In this document: one piece after another, positions 53,028 to 61,791 of the stretch | Position numbering within the stretch: position 1 is the stretch's first letter | Layout: each line of letters starts with the position of its first letter | Assembly (NCBI GenBank): GCA_017505705.1 | Contig: JAFVOS010000003.1 | Coordinates: 1-64,000 of the forward strand | DNA length: 64,000 nt | Direction of reading: 5' to 3' | Source of the DNA: Alphaproteobacteria bacterium | GTDB lineage: Bacteria; Pseudomonadota; Alphaproteobacteria; Rs-D84 | The notes under the pieces: generated by a model | The model's input: only the letters and a program-made list of their open reading frames with translations | Told to the model about the DNA's origin: nothing | Databases searched by the model: none | Program-made: the position numbers and the translations under genes

Positions 53028-53056
53028 GTCTATAAAAAATCGCCCATTTGGGCGTA
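53028..53056 (-). terminator. Terminator of the 53065 gene
   Basis: CGCCCA/TGGGCG stem followed on the minus strand by ATTTTTTATAG. Confidence 0.6.
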
Positions 53057-53064
53057 TATAAAAA

Positions 53065-53682
53065 TTATCGTTGTTGCGATATTAACAAATGCGCTCTTTC
53101 TCTAAACCAAGCTTCATTATAAACATTTCTTACAAATCTGGCCATTCCAACCTGGGTTAATCCATATGAATTCTCAAATTTATCAACACAAATCCAGTTT
53201 TTTGATGGCATTAATATTTTACCTGTTTTCTGACTTCTGCATACAAAATTTCCCACCAAACAATTTGCATATTTTTGATACACCGGATTTTCCATATATC
53301 GTCCCTTACCTGGGAACCCAACAGATGCCACCGGCATAACCACTGGCGCCAATAAATCCAATCCTTTTAATTTTCCCATCCAGCCCAAGGCTTGACGTAA
53401 ATCTCCCATATATTTTTCATCAATAAATTGATAATCTATATCCATCCCCTCCCAAGAGCATCTGTTCCATTCGCACGCATCAAAATCATAATACAACAAT
53501 CCTGACCAATTCGTTCCAAACATCTGCTTCATTTTATCATCCGTAATACATTCTTTAAATGATCCATAATGTGCCTGATCTAAAATCTGTGTCGCCGATG
53601 CATCATATTGAACCGCCCGTTTCAAGATATCATAATCAGATTTTTGTATTAAATAAGCATTTGATGGTTTTGGGTCTTTCAT
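53065..53682 (-). CDS. Island family protein C (unrecognised three-member family)
   Basis: This is a 205-residue protein, with AAAGGA before the ATG. The segments DDKMKQMFGTNWSGLLYYDFDACEWNR, RQALGWMGKLKGLDLLAPVVMP and YANCLVGNFVCRSQKTGKILMPSKNW match protein B in order and spacing. The WNR, ANC/LAY and K-T-G-K positions are the best conserved. No signal peptide or membrane helix is seen. It starts 25 bp after the rpsK terminator and has no evident promoter, so it may depend on read-through from the ribosomal operon. Confidence 0.77.
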   Translation of the reverse strand: MKDPKPSNAYLIQKSDYDILKRAVQYDASATQILDQAHYGSFKECITDDKMKQMFGTNWSGLLYYDFDACEWNRCSWEGMDIDYQFIDEKYMGDLRQALGWMGKLKGLDLLAPVVMPVASVGFPGKGRYMENPVYQKYANCLVGNFVCRSQKTGKILMPSKNWICVDKFENSYGLTQVGMARFVRNVYNEAWFRERAHLLISQQR

Positions 53683-53705
53683 ATTTTTTCCTTTGGTTAT
53701 GTAAT

Positions 53706-53733
53706 AAAAAAACCCGTCTAAACAGACGGGATA
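53706..53733 (-). terminator. rpsK terminator
   Basis: CCCGTCT AAAC AGACGGG stem. On the minus strand it is followed by TTTTTTT. It ends the ribosomal operon at the point where rpoA would be expected. Confidence 0.85.
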
Positions 53734-53738
53734 TTTTA

Positions 53739-54122
53739 TTACACTCTACGTACTTTCTTTGGACGACAACCGTTGTGTGGAATACGTGTTGTATCGGTAA
53801 TAGATTGAACGACCAGTCCTGCATTTGCCAAACCACGCACTGCAGATTCACGTCCTTGACCAATACCACGCATCAAAACATCAACTGTTTTCATACCCAT
53901 TTCTGCAACTTTCTTACCAACTGCGTCCGCTACCACTGTCGCAGCATATGGTGTAGATTTTTTTGCACCCTTAAAATTATTAGCCCCAGCGGTTGCCCAT
54001 GTCAAAACAGCACCCGACTGGTCTGTGATTGTAATACGTGTATTGTTATTTGTCGCAACAACGTGTGCAATACCATGCGACACTTTTTTTACGACTTTCT
54101 TTTTTGCTTTTGTTACTGCCAT
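53739..54122 (-). CDS. rpsK: 30S ribosomal protein S11
   Basis: This is a 127-residue protein with the GIAHV.AT.NNT.I.ITD..GA.L.WA.AG family core and the closing T.IPHNGCRP.K.RRV. It lies 162 bp after rpsM; that gap holds a long hairpin. It is followed at once by a terminator. Confidence 0.97.
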   Translation of the reverse strand: MAVTKAKKKVVKKVSHGIAHVVATNNNTRITITDQSGAVLTWATAGANNFKGAKKSTPYAATVVADAVGKKVAEMGMKTVDVLMRGIGQGRESAVRGLANAGLVVQSITDTTRIPHNGCRPKKVRRV

Positions 54123-54204
54123 TTGTTTTTACCTTTTTTAGATGTCTTCAATTAACTATGGTGTTAATCTCTACCTTATTAAAAAATTAAGATAATGTTG
54201 CAGG

Positions 54205-54263
54205 TATGTGTGTTGGGCGACGGGAGTGTACAAACGCTACATGACCAGAGCCCAACGCGCATA
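54205..54263. repeat. Long-hairpin element, copy 2 (shares core with 46325-46375)
   Basis: A 14-bp outer stem, TATGTGTGTTGGGC/GCCCAACGCGCATA, encloses AGTGT/ACGCT with loop ACAA. The core at 54225-54244 matches copy 1. The G-T wobbles in both copies favour the plus strand as the RNA strand, opposite to the ribosomal genes. Confidence 0.75.
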
Positions 54264-54284
54264 GATGCGGCATTAGATTAATTT

Positions 54285-54662
54285 TTATTTCCCTTTGGTT
54301 GCGGAACCTGCGACCACCACACGTTTACCTTTACGTGTACGTGCATTTGTCTGTGTACGCTGACCACGAACTGGCAAACGGTTACGATGACGGATACCAC
54401 GATATGCTTTCAAATCCTGCAAACGTTTGATATTCATCGTCACTTCACGACGAACGTCACCTTCTACCTTAAAGTTTTCTTCGATGTATTTTGAAATTTT
54501 AACAACATCTTCGTCCGTCAGATCTTTTGCGCGCAAACCATCTTTCAGTTTCAAAGCCTTGCAGATTTGTGCGGATTTGGCTGGGCCAATACCGTGAATG
54601 TACTGCAACGCAATTTCGATGCGCTTTTCTGTCGGAATATTCACACCTGCTATACGTGCCAT
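54285..54662 (-). CDS. rpsM: 30S ribosomal protein S13
   Basis: This is a 125-residue protein with [26 protein letters not shown] at the start and [24 protein letters not shown] at the end, both typical of S13. No adk separates it from secY, unlike in many alphaproteobacteria. A promoter lies in the 154-bp gap upstream. Confidence 0.97.
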   Translation of the reverse strand: MARIAGVNIPTEKRIEIALQYIHGIGPAKSAQICKALKLKDGLRAKDLTDEDVVKISKYIEENFKVEGDVRREVTMNIKRLQDLKAYRGIRHRNRLPVRGQRTQTNARTRKGKRVVVAGSATKGK

Positions 54663-54753
54663 TTTTCTTTTTCCTTGTTTTGTTTAACTGTCGAGATGTG
54701 TCCACCCACACCCCGGATTTATTTCCTGAACATTTAAAACAAAATGCCCAGTT

Positions 54754-54782
54754 ATTTTATTCTGCCGCAATATTTTATACAA
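54754..54782 (-). promoter_or_regulatory. Internal promoter before rpsM
   Basis: Minus strand -35 TTGTAT (54777-54782), 17-bp spacer, -10 TAAAAT (54754-54759). Confidence 0.5.
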
Positions 54783-54816
54783 AATGCAGCAAAAGTCAAA
54801 TTCTTTTGTCTCCGCC

Positions 54817-56157
54817 TTAGTTGCGAAAACGCCCTTTCTTACCAGCCTTTTTAATTGCGCCACTATATTGTTTTGCAACCAAATAAGACTGAACCTGGTT
54901 CATTGTATCCAACACAACCCCAGCAACGATTAACACACTGGTTCCACCAATTGCAACCGGTAATCCCATATGTGTATTCAGTATAATTGGCAATACACAG
55001 ATTACCAGCAAATACAAAACACCAATCGCTGTTGTTCTGGAAACCACACCATCTAAATACTGGATTGTCTGTTCACCAGGACGCACGCCCGGCACATATC
55101 CACCTGCATTTTTCAGATTATTACTGGTTTCTTCTGAATTAAATATAACAGCCGTCTGGAAATATGCAAAGAACGCAATTAATACAGTATAGATTAATAT
55201 ATACGACCATGTTCCATATGTGAACACACCCATAATATTTTGAACAATTAAGTTTTCACTCTGTACGAAACGTTGGACGAATGCTGGCAGCATCATAATA
55301 CTTGCTGCGAAAACTGGTCCCATAACCCCAGACATATTAACCTTGATTGGCAAATATGATGCATTTGTATTCATAACACCGTTTGCCATAACCTGGCGTG
55401 GATACAAAATCTGGATACGACGTTGCGCCTGTTCAAAGAACGCAATTAACGCAACGATACCAACAACAAACGCAATTGTCAGTGCCAACATAGCTGGCGA
55501 AATTTCACCAACTCCTGCACGTGACAACAACTGCATTGTGCCACCTGGTACTTCTGCAATAATACCCGCAAAGATTAACAAAGAAGCACCCTGACCAATA
55601 CCACGTGCTGTAATCTGTTCTGCCAACCACATAACAAATACAGTACCACCAACCAATGCGATAATTGCAGACAATTCAAATGCAAACCCTGGATTCACAA
55701 CCGCAGACACACCATTCACAGGTGCCATTGCTTGTAATCCACGTACAATTGCCCATCCCTGAATAATCGCCAGTACAACCGCCAAATAGCGTGTATACTG
55801 ATTAATCTTAACACGTCCAGATTCGCCTTCTTTACGTAAATCACTTAAAGACTTGCTGGTTGCTGTTAACAACTGCAACACAATCGATGCTGAAATATAA
55901 GGGAAAATATTCAATGCCAAAACAGACATACGTGACAACGAACCACCACTGAACATATTAAACATATCCATCATACCGCTGCCTTCACCACTAAACAGAT
56001 GCAATACTGCTGATGCATTAACACCTGGCAATGGAATAAAAGATCCGATACGATAAACAATCAGCGCACCCAACGTAAACAGAATACGTTTCTGCAGGTC
56101 CGTCAGATTTCCCAAATATTTTTTCAAGAATTTCATTGTGTTTTGATTTTTAACCAT
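54817..56157 (-). CDS. secY: Protein translocase channel SecY
   Basis: This is a 446-residue inner-membrane protein with ten helices, the pore of the Sec system. Landmarks are the start LQKRILFTLGALIVYRIGSFIPLPGVN, plug region GGSLSRMSVLALNIFPYISASI, and the cytoplasmic loop KEGESGRVKINQYTRYLAV. Also present are RGIGQGASLLIFAGI and the PGVRPGEQT loop. No strong SD precedes the ATG at 56157; an ATG seven codons later is possible. It carries the extensive export load implied by the exported proteins in this window. Confidence 0.97.
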   Translation of the reverse strand: MVKNQNTMKFLKKYLGNLTDLQKRILFTLGALIVYRIGSFIPLPGVNASAVLHLFSGEGSGMMDMFNMFSGGSLSRMSVLALNIFPYISASIVLQLLTATSKSLSDLRKEGESGRVKINQYTRYLAVVLAIIQGWAIVRGLQAMAPVNGVSAVVNPGFAFELSAIIALVGGTVFVMWLAEQITARGIGQGASLLIFAGIIAEVPGGTMQLLSRAGVGEISPAMLALTIAFVVGIVALIAFFEQAQRRIQILYPRQVMANGVMNTNASYLPIKVNMSGVMGPVFAASIMMLPAFVQRFVQSENLIVQNIMGVFTYGTWSYILIYTVLIAFFAYFQTAVIFNSEETSNNLKNAGGYVPGVRPGEQTIQYLDGVVSRTTAIGVLYLLVICVLPIILNTHMGLPVAIGGTSVLIVAGVVLDTMNQVQSYLVAKQYSGAIKKAGKKGRFRN

Positions 56158-56160
56158 TGA

Positions 56161-56189
56161 ACGGCATCTGGGCTTTGCCCAAATGCCGT
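56161..56189 (-). other. Intercistronic hairpin between rplO and secY
   Basis: Minus strand ACGGCATTTGGGC-AAA-GCCCAGATGCCGT: a 13-bp stem with one G-U pair, directly upstream of the secY start codon. Confidence 0.75.
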
Positions 56190-56196
56190 ATAAAGA

Positions 56197-56655
56197 TTAG
56201 TTATTTTTGATTGTGCCACCGGCTTTAACAATCGCTTCTTCTGCAGTTTTTGACCACTTTGTCGCAACAACATTAACAGCTGTTTTGATTTCACCTTTGG
56301 CCAATACTTTCAAACCATCTAACTTGCGATTGATAATTTTTGCATCAAACAAAGAATCAATTGTGATATCTTTTGATGCATCAATTTTGCCAGATGCAAT
56401 GAATTTTTCAATATCGCCCAAATTGATTGTCACATATTCCTTAGCAAAAGGATTGTTGAAACCAAATTTTGGGAAACGACGCAAGATTGGCATTTGTCCA
56501 CCTTGGAATGTTGCCTGCTTACGTGAACCGCTACGTGCTTTTTGACCTTTGTGTCCACGACCCGCTGTTTTACCATACCCAGATGCCATACCACGACCAA
56601 CGCGTTTTACATCTTTACGTGCACCAAAATTATCCATCAATGCATTTAATTTCAT
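56197..56655 (-). CDS. rplO: 50S ribosomal protein L15
   Basis: This is a 152-residue protein with the GRKDVKRVGRGMASGYGKTAGRGHKGQKARSG-type N-terminus and the FQGGQMPILRRFPKFGF core. An AAGGA-type tract precedes the ATG. It sits between rpmD and secY as usual. Confidence 0.97.
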   Translation of the reverse strand: MKLNALMDNFGARKDVKRVGRGMASGYGKTAGRGHKGQKARSGSRKQATFQGGQMPILRRFPKFGFNNPFAKEYVTINLGDIEKFIASGKIDASKDITIDSLFDAKIINRKLDGLKVLAKGEIKTAVNVVATKWSKTAEEAIVKAGGTIKNN

Positions 56656-56703
56656 TTTATCTTTCCTTTTTGTCCTAACGACTATTATATAGTCTTTTTT
56701 CGC

Positions 56704-56729
56704 ACACAGACAAGTCCCCTTGTCTGTGT
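56704..56729 (-). other. Intercistronic hairpin between rpmD and rplO
   Basis: ACACAGACAAG TCCC CTTGTCTGTGT: perfect 11-bp stem and four-base loop. Confidence 0.75.
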
Positions 56730-56745
56730 ACTCGGTTTAATTCTA

Positions 56746-56922
56746 TTAAGCAACAACTTCCACCAAATGAGAAACTTTTTCAATCATGCCACGTACTGCT
56801 GCACAATCTTCCATTTCTTTGGTTTTGCCGATACGTCCCAGGCCCAACGCTTTTACAACTTTGACCTGTGCTTCTGGACGACCGATTGTACTTTTAACTT
56901 GTTTTACAACTATCTTAGCCAT
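56746..56922 (-). CDS. rpmD: 50S ribosomal protein L30
   Basis: This is a 58-residue protein, MAKIVVKQVKSTIGRPEAQ..., with the VKQVKS.IGR and ALGLGRIGKTKEMED signatures of L30. TAGGAG lies 8 nt upstream of the ATG. Position between rpsE and rplO is standard. Confidence 0.95.
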   Translation of the reverse strand: MAKIVVKQVKSTIGRPEAQVKVVKALGLGRIGKTKEMEDCAAVRGMIEKVSHLVEVVA

Positions 56923-56949
56923 AATTCAAACTCCTATCAATTGTCCAGA

Positions 56950-57507
56950 TTATTTTGCTTCTGCGTCAGTCGCTTCTAATTTTTTACCATCACGACCAGC
57001 AATGATTTCCGCAACTGTTTTACCACGACGTGCCGCCACAGTTTTTGGAGAATTCATTTTATCAAATGCCAAGAACGCTGCACGAATCATGTTGTTTGGA
57101 TTATTAGAACCCTGTGATTTAACAACAACGTCCTGAACGCCCAAGCATTCAAATACCGCACGCAACGCACCACCAGCAATGATACCAGTACCTGGAACAG
57201 CACTGCGTACAACCAATTTGCTAGCACCGTATTTTGCAGCACTGTCGTGATGCAATGTGCGACCTTCTTTCAGTGGAACACGAATCATCTTTGCTTTTGC
57301 TGCCTTTGTTGCTTTCTGAACAGCGGCCTGAACTTCCAGTGCCTTACCCTTACCGAAACCAACACGACCAGCCTTGTCACCGACCACAACCAGGGCCGAG
57401 AAAGACATATTACGTCCACCTTTTACTGTTTTTGATACGCGGTTGATAGAAACTAACTTATCTACCAAATTATCCGTCTGTAATTTTTTATCATCAAAAC
57501 GTGCCAT
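56950..57507 (-). CDS. rpsE: 30S ribosomal protein S5
   Basis: This is a 185-residue protein with the N-terminal RNA-binding region ([37 protein letters not shown]) and the C-terminal domain ([25 protein letters not shown]). It takes part in decoding accuracy. Confidence 0.97.
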   Translation of the reverse strand: MARFDDKKLQTDNLVDKLVSINRVSKTVKGGRNMSFSALVVVGDKAGRVGFGKGKALEVQAAVQKATKAAKAKMIRVPLKEGRTLHHDSAAKYGASKLVVRSAVPGTGIIAGGALRAVFECLGVQDVVVKSQGSNNPNNMIRAAFLAFDKMNSPKTVAARRGKTVAEIIAGRDGKKLEATDAEAK

Positions 57508-57531
57508 TTATATACTCCGTTATTCCTGATA

Positions 57532-57888
57532 TTAGATTCTTACACCACCTGCGCGGATTGCTTCGCACAGTGCTTTTACACGACCATGATAACGATAACC
57601 ACCACGATCGAAATAGCAGTTGTCTGCAATATTAGCTGCAACGACACGTTCAGCCAATGCCTTACCGACCAGTTCTGCACCTGCAACATTCCAGCCCTTT
57701 CCTGCAAAGCCTTTTTCTTTAGACGATGCAGCACAGATTGTGTGACCTTTAACATCATCAATTGCTTGAACTTCGATATGACGTCCAGAACGGAAAACTG
57801 ACAAACGAATCTTGCCAGGATTTTTTCTTTTCAACGCACTGCGATTTGCCAATGTACGTCTTTCTTCTGTAGATAAATGTTTCAACAT
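57532..57888 (-). CDS. rplR: 50S ribosomal protein L18
   Basis: This is a 118-residue protein. The ATG at 57888 is preceded by AAGGA; a TTG seven codons upstream overlaps that site and is rejected. Family motifs are RLSVFRS.RHI.VQ.IDD, and FDRGGYRYHGRVKALCEAIR.GG. It binds 5S rRNA in the central protuberance. Confidence 0.96.
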   Translation of the reverse strand: MLKHLSTEERRTLANRSALKRKNPGKIRLSVFRSGRHIEVQAIDDVKGHTICAASSKEKGFAGKGWNVAGAELVGKALAERVVAANIADNCYFDRGGYRYHGRVKALCEAIRAGGVRI

Positions 57889-57908
57889 TTTCTTTTTCCT
57901 TTTTTCCA

Positions 57909-57928
57909 ATCCCCGTAACAGCGGGAAT
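57909..57928. other. Intercistronic hairpin with TAACAG loop, copy 1
   Basis: CCCG-TAACAG-CGGG between rplF and rplR. It shares the CCG-TAACAG-CGG core with 59873-59892. Confidence 0.55.
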
Positions 57929-57938
57929 CAATTAACTA

Positions 57939-58490
57939 TTATTTCTTTTTACCTTCTTTACGACGGATTCTTTCGCCCTTATAGAAGATACCTTTTCCTT
58001 TATATGGATCTGCTTTACGAACCTTGTGGATTTTATCCGCAAATTGACCAACCAAGCATTTATCCATACCCATGACTGTAAATTCTGTTGGTGTTTCACC
58101 CATAACAACTGTCAAACCTGCTGGGATATCCATGATAACATCATGAGAATAACCCGCAACCAAAACCAACTGATTGCCTTTAACAGATGCTTTATAACCA
58201 ACACCCTTCATGTACATAGGTTTTGCAAAACCTTCGGATACACCTTGAACAGCACTGCGAACATTACGTGTCATTGTTCCCCACATTGCACGTGATGCTT
58301 TATCTTCTGCATCTTTTGGTGTAACAACAACCTGGCCTTCTTCGATAGCAATGTTAACCAAGTTTGCATTTTTTGTATCCAAGGCTAATTTCAATTCACC
58401 CTTTGGGCCTTTGACGACCACTGCGTTGTCCACAATTGCGACACTAACGCCATCTTTCAGTTTAACTGGATATTTTCCTGCACGAGACAT
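57939..58490 (-). CDS. rplF: 50S ribosomal protein L6
   Basis: This is a 183-residue protein with the MSRAGK.PV.L..GV start, the duplicated L6 fold, and a C-terminus carrying RKADPYKGKGIFYKGE.IRRKEGKKK. Standard position between rpsH and rplR. Confidence 0.97.
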   Translation of the reverse strand: MSRAGKYPVKLKDGVSVAIVDNAVVVKGPKGELKLALDTKNANLVNIAIEEGQVVVTPKDAEDKASRAMWGTMTRNVRSAVQGVSEGFAKPMYMKGVGYKASVKGNQLVLVAGYSHDVIMDIPAGLTVVMGETPTEFTVMGMDKCLVGQFADKIHKVRKADPYKGKGIFYKGERIRRKEGKKK

Positions 58491-58508
58491 AATTCAATCC
58501 TCACCTTA

Positions 58509-58907
58509 TTAGATAACCTTGCACAATACTTCGCCACCAACATTCATCAAGCGTGCCTTGTGATCTGTCATAACGCCATTTGGTGTAGAAACGATTGCAA
58601 TACCCAAACCGTTCAAAACTTTTGGCATTTTTGCACTGCCTGAATAAACACGACGACCAGGCTTTGATACAACAGAAATTTCCTGGATTGCACCGTTGCC
58701 ACCAACGTATTTCAATTCAATAACAATATTTGCACGATGTTCATCAATCTGTTCTTTACGGAAATCTGTGATGAAACCTTCTTCTTTCAATACAGACAAA
58801 ACTGCTGCACGCAGATTGCTGTTTGGTACTGTGACGAATTCTTTACCTGCATTCTGACCATTACGAATACGGGTCACCATATCGCCAATTGGGTGTGATA
58901 ATGACAT
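58509..58907 (-). CDS. rpsH: 30S ribosomal protein S8
   Basis: This is a 132-residue protein with the N-terminal IGDMVTRIRNGQ..G...V.VPNS.LR and C-terminal SKPGRRVY....MPKVLNGLGIAIVSTPNGVMTDH segments. In enterobacteria S8 represses the spc operon by binding mRNA; this control is not tested here. Confidence 0.97.
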   Translation of the reverse strand: MSLSHPIGDMVTRIRNGQNAGKEFVTVPNSNLRAAVLSVLKEEGFITDFRKEQIDEHRANIVIELKYVGGNGAIQEISVVSKPGRRVYSGSAKMPKVLNGLGIAIVSTPNGVMTDHKARLMNVGGEVLCKVI

Positions 58908-58984
58908 CTTATACTCCTTGTATCTGTGGGCGCACCCACATTACTTTAACCAACTGCATTGTCCACAGTTGGATTGTTCTTGTT
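58908..58984. other. Intercistronic gap with two hairpins (rpsN-rpsH)
   Basis: GTGGG CGCA CCCAC (58926-58939) and CCAACTG..CAGTTGG (58950-58973), both perfect stems. Confidence 0.6.
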
Positions 58985-59287
58985 TTACCAGCTGGATTTA
59001 CGTACGCCTGGCAATTTGCCTTCGGACGCCAATGTACGCAGCTGTTGACGGCACAAACCGAACAAGCGGGAAAATCCACGTGAACGACCTGTGACACTGC
59101 AACGATTACGCAGACGTGTTTTGTTTGCATTACGTGGCAACTTTGCCAACTTTTTCATTGCATCCATACGTTCATCTGGTGTTGCATTAACAGACATTTT
59201 TGCTTTAATCGCATCGTGCTTTTTTGCATACTGTGCGACCAGCTTTTCACGTCTTTTTTGTTTGTTTATCAACGCTAATTTAGCCAT
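58985..59287 (-). CDS. rpsN: 30S ribosomal protein S14
   Basis: This is a 100-residue, zinc-free form of S14 with [16 protein letters not shown] at the start and [32 protein letters not shown] at the end. Confidence 0.97.
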   Translation of the reverse strand: MAKLALINKQKRREKLVAQYAKKHDAIKAKMSVNATPDERMDAMKKLAKLPRNANKTRLRNRCSVTGRSRGFSRLFGLCRQQLRTLASEGKLPGVRKSSW

Positions 59288-59304
59288 CTTTTTTTACCTT
59301 TTTA

Positions 59305-59850
59305 TTATTTCAAAACCAATGGCAAGCCGATTTTAGTCAGCAATGCACGTGCTTCTTCGTCTGTCTTCGCAGTTGTTGCAATTACAACGTCCATACCGCG
59401 AATTGCATCAATCTTGTCAACAGAAATTTCTGGGAAAATCAAATGTTCTTTGATACCAAATGCATAATTACCACGACCATCAAACTTAGATTTTGATAAA
59501 CCACGAAAATCTTTTACACGTGGCAATGCAACTGTAATCAATTTATCCAAGAAATCATACATACGTTTCCCACGCAAAGTCACCTTTGTACCAATGGCCT
59601 GACCTTCACGCAAACGATATGTTGCAATTGATTTTTTTGCACGTGTGATAACGGATTTCTGTGCTGCAATCGCTGTCAAATCAGCAACCGCACTGTCCAG
59701 TTTCTTTTTATCAGAAACTGCTTCGCCAACACCCATGTTTAATACGATTTTGGTCAGTTTTGGAACCGCCAATGCATTTGTGTATCCGAATTCTTTAACC
59801 AATTCAGGCACAACATTTTTTTCATAAATTTCACGCAATCTGCTTTGCAT
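59305..59850 (-). CDS. rplE: 50S ribosomal protein L5
   Basis: This is a 181-residue 5S rRNA-binding protein: [48 protein letters not shown], and FPEI..DKID..RGMDVVI.TTA are all as expected. Confidence 0.97.
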   Translation of the reverse strand: MQSRLREIYEKNVVPELVKEFGYTNALAVPKLTKIVLNMGVGEAVSDKKKLDSAVADLTAIAAQKSVITRAKKSIATYRLREGQAIGTKVTLRGKRMYDFLDKLITVALPRVKDFRGLSKSKFDGRGNYAFGIKEHLIFPEISVDKIDAIRGMDVVIATTAKTDEEARALLTKIGLPLVLK

Positions 59851-59872
59851 TTTTTATTCCTTAATGTTTTCT

Positions 59873-59892
59873 GTTTCCGTAACAGCGGAAAC
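59873..59892. other. Intercistronic hairpin with TAACAG loop, copy 2
   Basis: GTTTCCG-TAACAG-CGGAAAC, a perfect 7-bp stem between rplX and rplE. Confidence 0.6.
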
Positions 59893-59899
59893 CATTGAT

Positions 59900-60202
59900 T
59901 TATATTTCAGCACCAGATTTTTTTGCAATGCGAACTTTTTTGCCTGCGTCCATCTTGTAGCCAACACGTGTTGCTTTTTTAGTTTTTGGATCAACCAAAG
60001 CAACGTTGGAAACATGAATAGGTGCTTCACGGTCAATGATATGACCTGCTTGTTCTTGTGTTGGTTTGATGTGCCATTTACGACGATTGACACCTTCTAC
60101 TACAACGCGGGATTCAACCGGACGTGCTTCCAGCACTTTGCCTTTGACGCCTTTATATTTTCCCGAAATAACTACGACTTCGTCGCCCTTTTTAATTTTC
60201 AT
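59900..60202 (-). CDS. rplX: 50S ribosomal protein L24
   Basis: This is a 100-residue KOW-domain protein, [23 protein letters not shown], ending with [15 protein letters not shown]...[11 protein letters not shown]. It starts assembly of the large subunit. Confidence 0.97.
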   Translation of the reverse strand: MKIKKGDEVVVISGKYKGVKGKVLEARPVESRVVVEGVNRRKWHIKPTQEQAGHIIDREAPIHVSNVALVDPKTKKATRVGYKMDAGKKVRIAKKSGAEI

Positions 60203-60222
60203 TTTAGACCTTCCATCTGTTA

Positions 60223-60597
60223 TTAGATTACTTCTGGTGCCAAAGACACGATTTTCTGAACGTCATATTTACGACGCACTTCACGCGCAATCGGTCCAAA
60301 GATACGTGTACCAATTGGTTCAAAATTGTTCTTATTAATCAAAACAACTGCATTATCATCAAAACGGATAATAGAACCGTCTGGACGTTTTACAGGGAAT
60401 TTTGTACGAACGATAATCGCACGCTGTACTGTACCCTTTTGAACTTTACCACGTGGAATGGCTTCCTTAATTGCAACAACGATTTTATCACCAACTGTTG
60501 CATAACGACGATGTGAACCACCCAAAACCTTAATGCACATTGCTTTACGTGCACCAGAATTGTCGGCCACTGTCATAACTGTTTCATTTTGAATCAT
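60223..60597 (-). CDS. rplN: 50S ribosomal protein L14
   Basis: This is a 124-residue protein from the ATG at 60597 (AAGGA upstream), giving the standard start [27 protein letters not shown]. The frame is open further upstream but through the hairpin-rich gap. Ends IVSLAPEVI. Confidence 0.97.
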   Translation of the reverse strand: MIQNETVMTVADNSGARKAMCIKVLGGSHRRYATVGDKIVVAIKEAIPRGKVQKGTVQRAIIVRTKFPVKRPDGSIIRFDDNAVVLINKNNFEPIGTRIFGPIAREVRRKYDVQKIVSLAPEVI

Positions 60598-60617
60598 TTT
60601 ACTACTTCCTTGTCCTG

Positions 60618-60695
60618 CAAGCGGGGCACTCCCCCGCTGCTTTGTTATATGGTTCCGACTGCCCCCATCCATCCCATTGGGGCCTCAAAGAACCA
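60618..60695. other. Intercistronic gap with two hairpins (rpsQ-rplN)
   Basis: AGCGGGG/CCCCGCT (60620-60638) and a nested GGTTC..GAACC with inner GCCCC..GGGGC (60651-60695). Confidence 0.65.
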
Positions 60696-60705
60696 CCAGG
60701 TTTAC

Positions 60706-60972
60706 TTATTCAACATCAACCGCTTCGTCTTTGGATACACCAACGCGTCCTTTAACGACCCAAGCTTTTGTCTTGGAAATTGGACGATGTTCTTCGATTG
60801 CGACAATTTCACCAACCTTATATTCGTTGTTTTCATCGTGCGCTTTATACTTTTTGTTCTGCTTAACGAACTTACCATACAGCGGATGACGGAAACGACG
60901 TTCCACCTCAACAACAACAGTCTTGTCGTTTGCTGTACTTGTTACTGTTCCTTGCAGTATACGTCTTGGCAT
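60706..60972 (-). CDS. rpsQ: 30S ribosomal protein S17
   Basis: This is an 88-residue OB-fold protein with [12 protein letters not shown]...[17 protein letters not shown] and [24 protein letters not shown] lies upstream. Confidence 0.97.
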   Translation of the reverse strand: MPRRILQGTVTSTANDKTVVVEVERRFRHPLYGKFVKQNKKYKAHDENNEYKVGEIVAIEEHRPISKTKAWVVKGRVGVSKDEAVDVE

Positions 60973-61086
60973 AACTTTGTCCTTACTATTTTTTCAATCC
61001 AGCCCAGATTTCTGCGACTTTTTGTATATTTTTTTGCCGCAAAAACCCTTGGACTAAATCCTTGTTTCATTAACTGAGTTCCGTAT

Positions 61087-61114
61087 ATGATAACTAATTT
61101 TTTAGAAATCTCAA
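61087..61114 (-). promoter_or_regulatory. Possible internal promoter before rpsQ
   Basis: Minus strand -35 TTGAGA (61109-61114), 16-bp spacer, -10 TATCAT (61087-61092) in the 162-bp rpmC-rpsQ gap. The same gap can form an AACTAAT/ATTAGTT hairpin. Confidence 0.4.
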
Positions 61115-61134
61115 CAAAAATCAGCAATTAGTTA

Positions 61135-61323
61135 TTATTTTTTTGCAGCATTCAGCTTTGTCTTTACACGTGCAATTTCACGACGGGTCTGACGCATAAC
61201 ATGTGTTTTTGGCATCTGACCTGCGGCCAACTGAAAGCGCTGATTCATTTGTTCTTTTTTCAAATCAACCAATTTGCTCTGCAGTGCTTCAGCTGTCAAT
61301 GCTTCATTGTTTTTTTCTGCCAT
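61135..61323 (-). CDS. rpmC: 50S ribosomal protein L29
   Basis: This is a 62-residue two-helix protein: L..KLVDLKKEQMNQRFQLA.GQ......R..RR.IARVKT. Position between rplP and rpsQ is standard. Confidence 0.95.
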   Translation of the reverse strand: MAEKNNEALTAEALQSKLVDLKKEQMNQRFQLAAGQMPKTHVMRQTRREIARVKTKLNAAKK

Positions 61324-61344
61324 TTTATATTACCTTCGCGTTAA

Positions 61345-61758
61345 TTAGTTTGCTTTACGTTCAACGATTTTTGTTTTAACTGGCAATTTTGCAGCAGCCA
61401 AAGCAAATGCTTCATATGCTACTTCTGGTTTTACACCGTCCAGTTCAAACATAATACGACCTGGTTTAACACGGCAGATCCAGTATTCAACCGCACCTTT
61501 ACCCTTACCCATACGAACTTCGGCTGGCTTAGAAGTAACAGGAACGTCTGGGAAAATACGAATCCACAGTTTACCCATACGTCTCATGTGACGTGTGATT
61601 GCGCGACGCGCTGCTTCAATTTGACGTGCTGTAACACGTTCTGGTGACATTGCCTTCAATCCAAAAGAACCGAATGCTAATTCACTGCCACCTTTCGCAA
61701 CACCGTGAATACGGCCCTTGTGCTGTTTGCGAAATTTTGTTTTATTTGGCATTAACAT
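61345..61758 (-). CDS. rplP: 50S ribosomal protein L16
   Basis: This is a 137-residue protein: [12 protein letters not shown]...G...[33 protein letters not shown] and [20 protein letters not shown]. It helps tRNA positioning at the peptidyl-transferase site. The ATG at 61758 follows AAGGG; an in-frame ATG two codons later is also possible. Confidence 0.97.
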   Translation of the reverse strand: MLMPNKTKFRKQHKGRIHGVAKGGSELAFGSFGLKAMSPERVTARQIEAARRAITRHMRRMGKLWIRIFPDVPVTSKPAEVRMGKGKGAVEYWICRVKPGRIMFELDGVKPEVAYEAFALAAAKLPVKTKIVERKAN

Positions 61759-61791
61759 GACTTAATCCCTTGTATTTATTATTTAACGTTA

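Noticed and set aside
60942-61127. Small minus-strand ORF between rpmC and rpsQ
   Set aside because: It runs out of frame into rpsQ, has no SD at its first codon, and covers a hairpin and a possible promoter.
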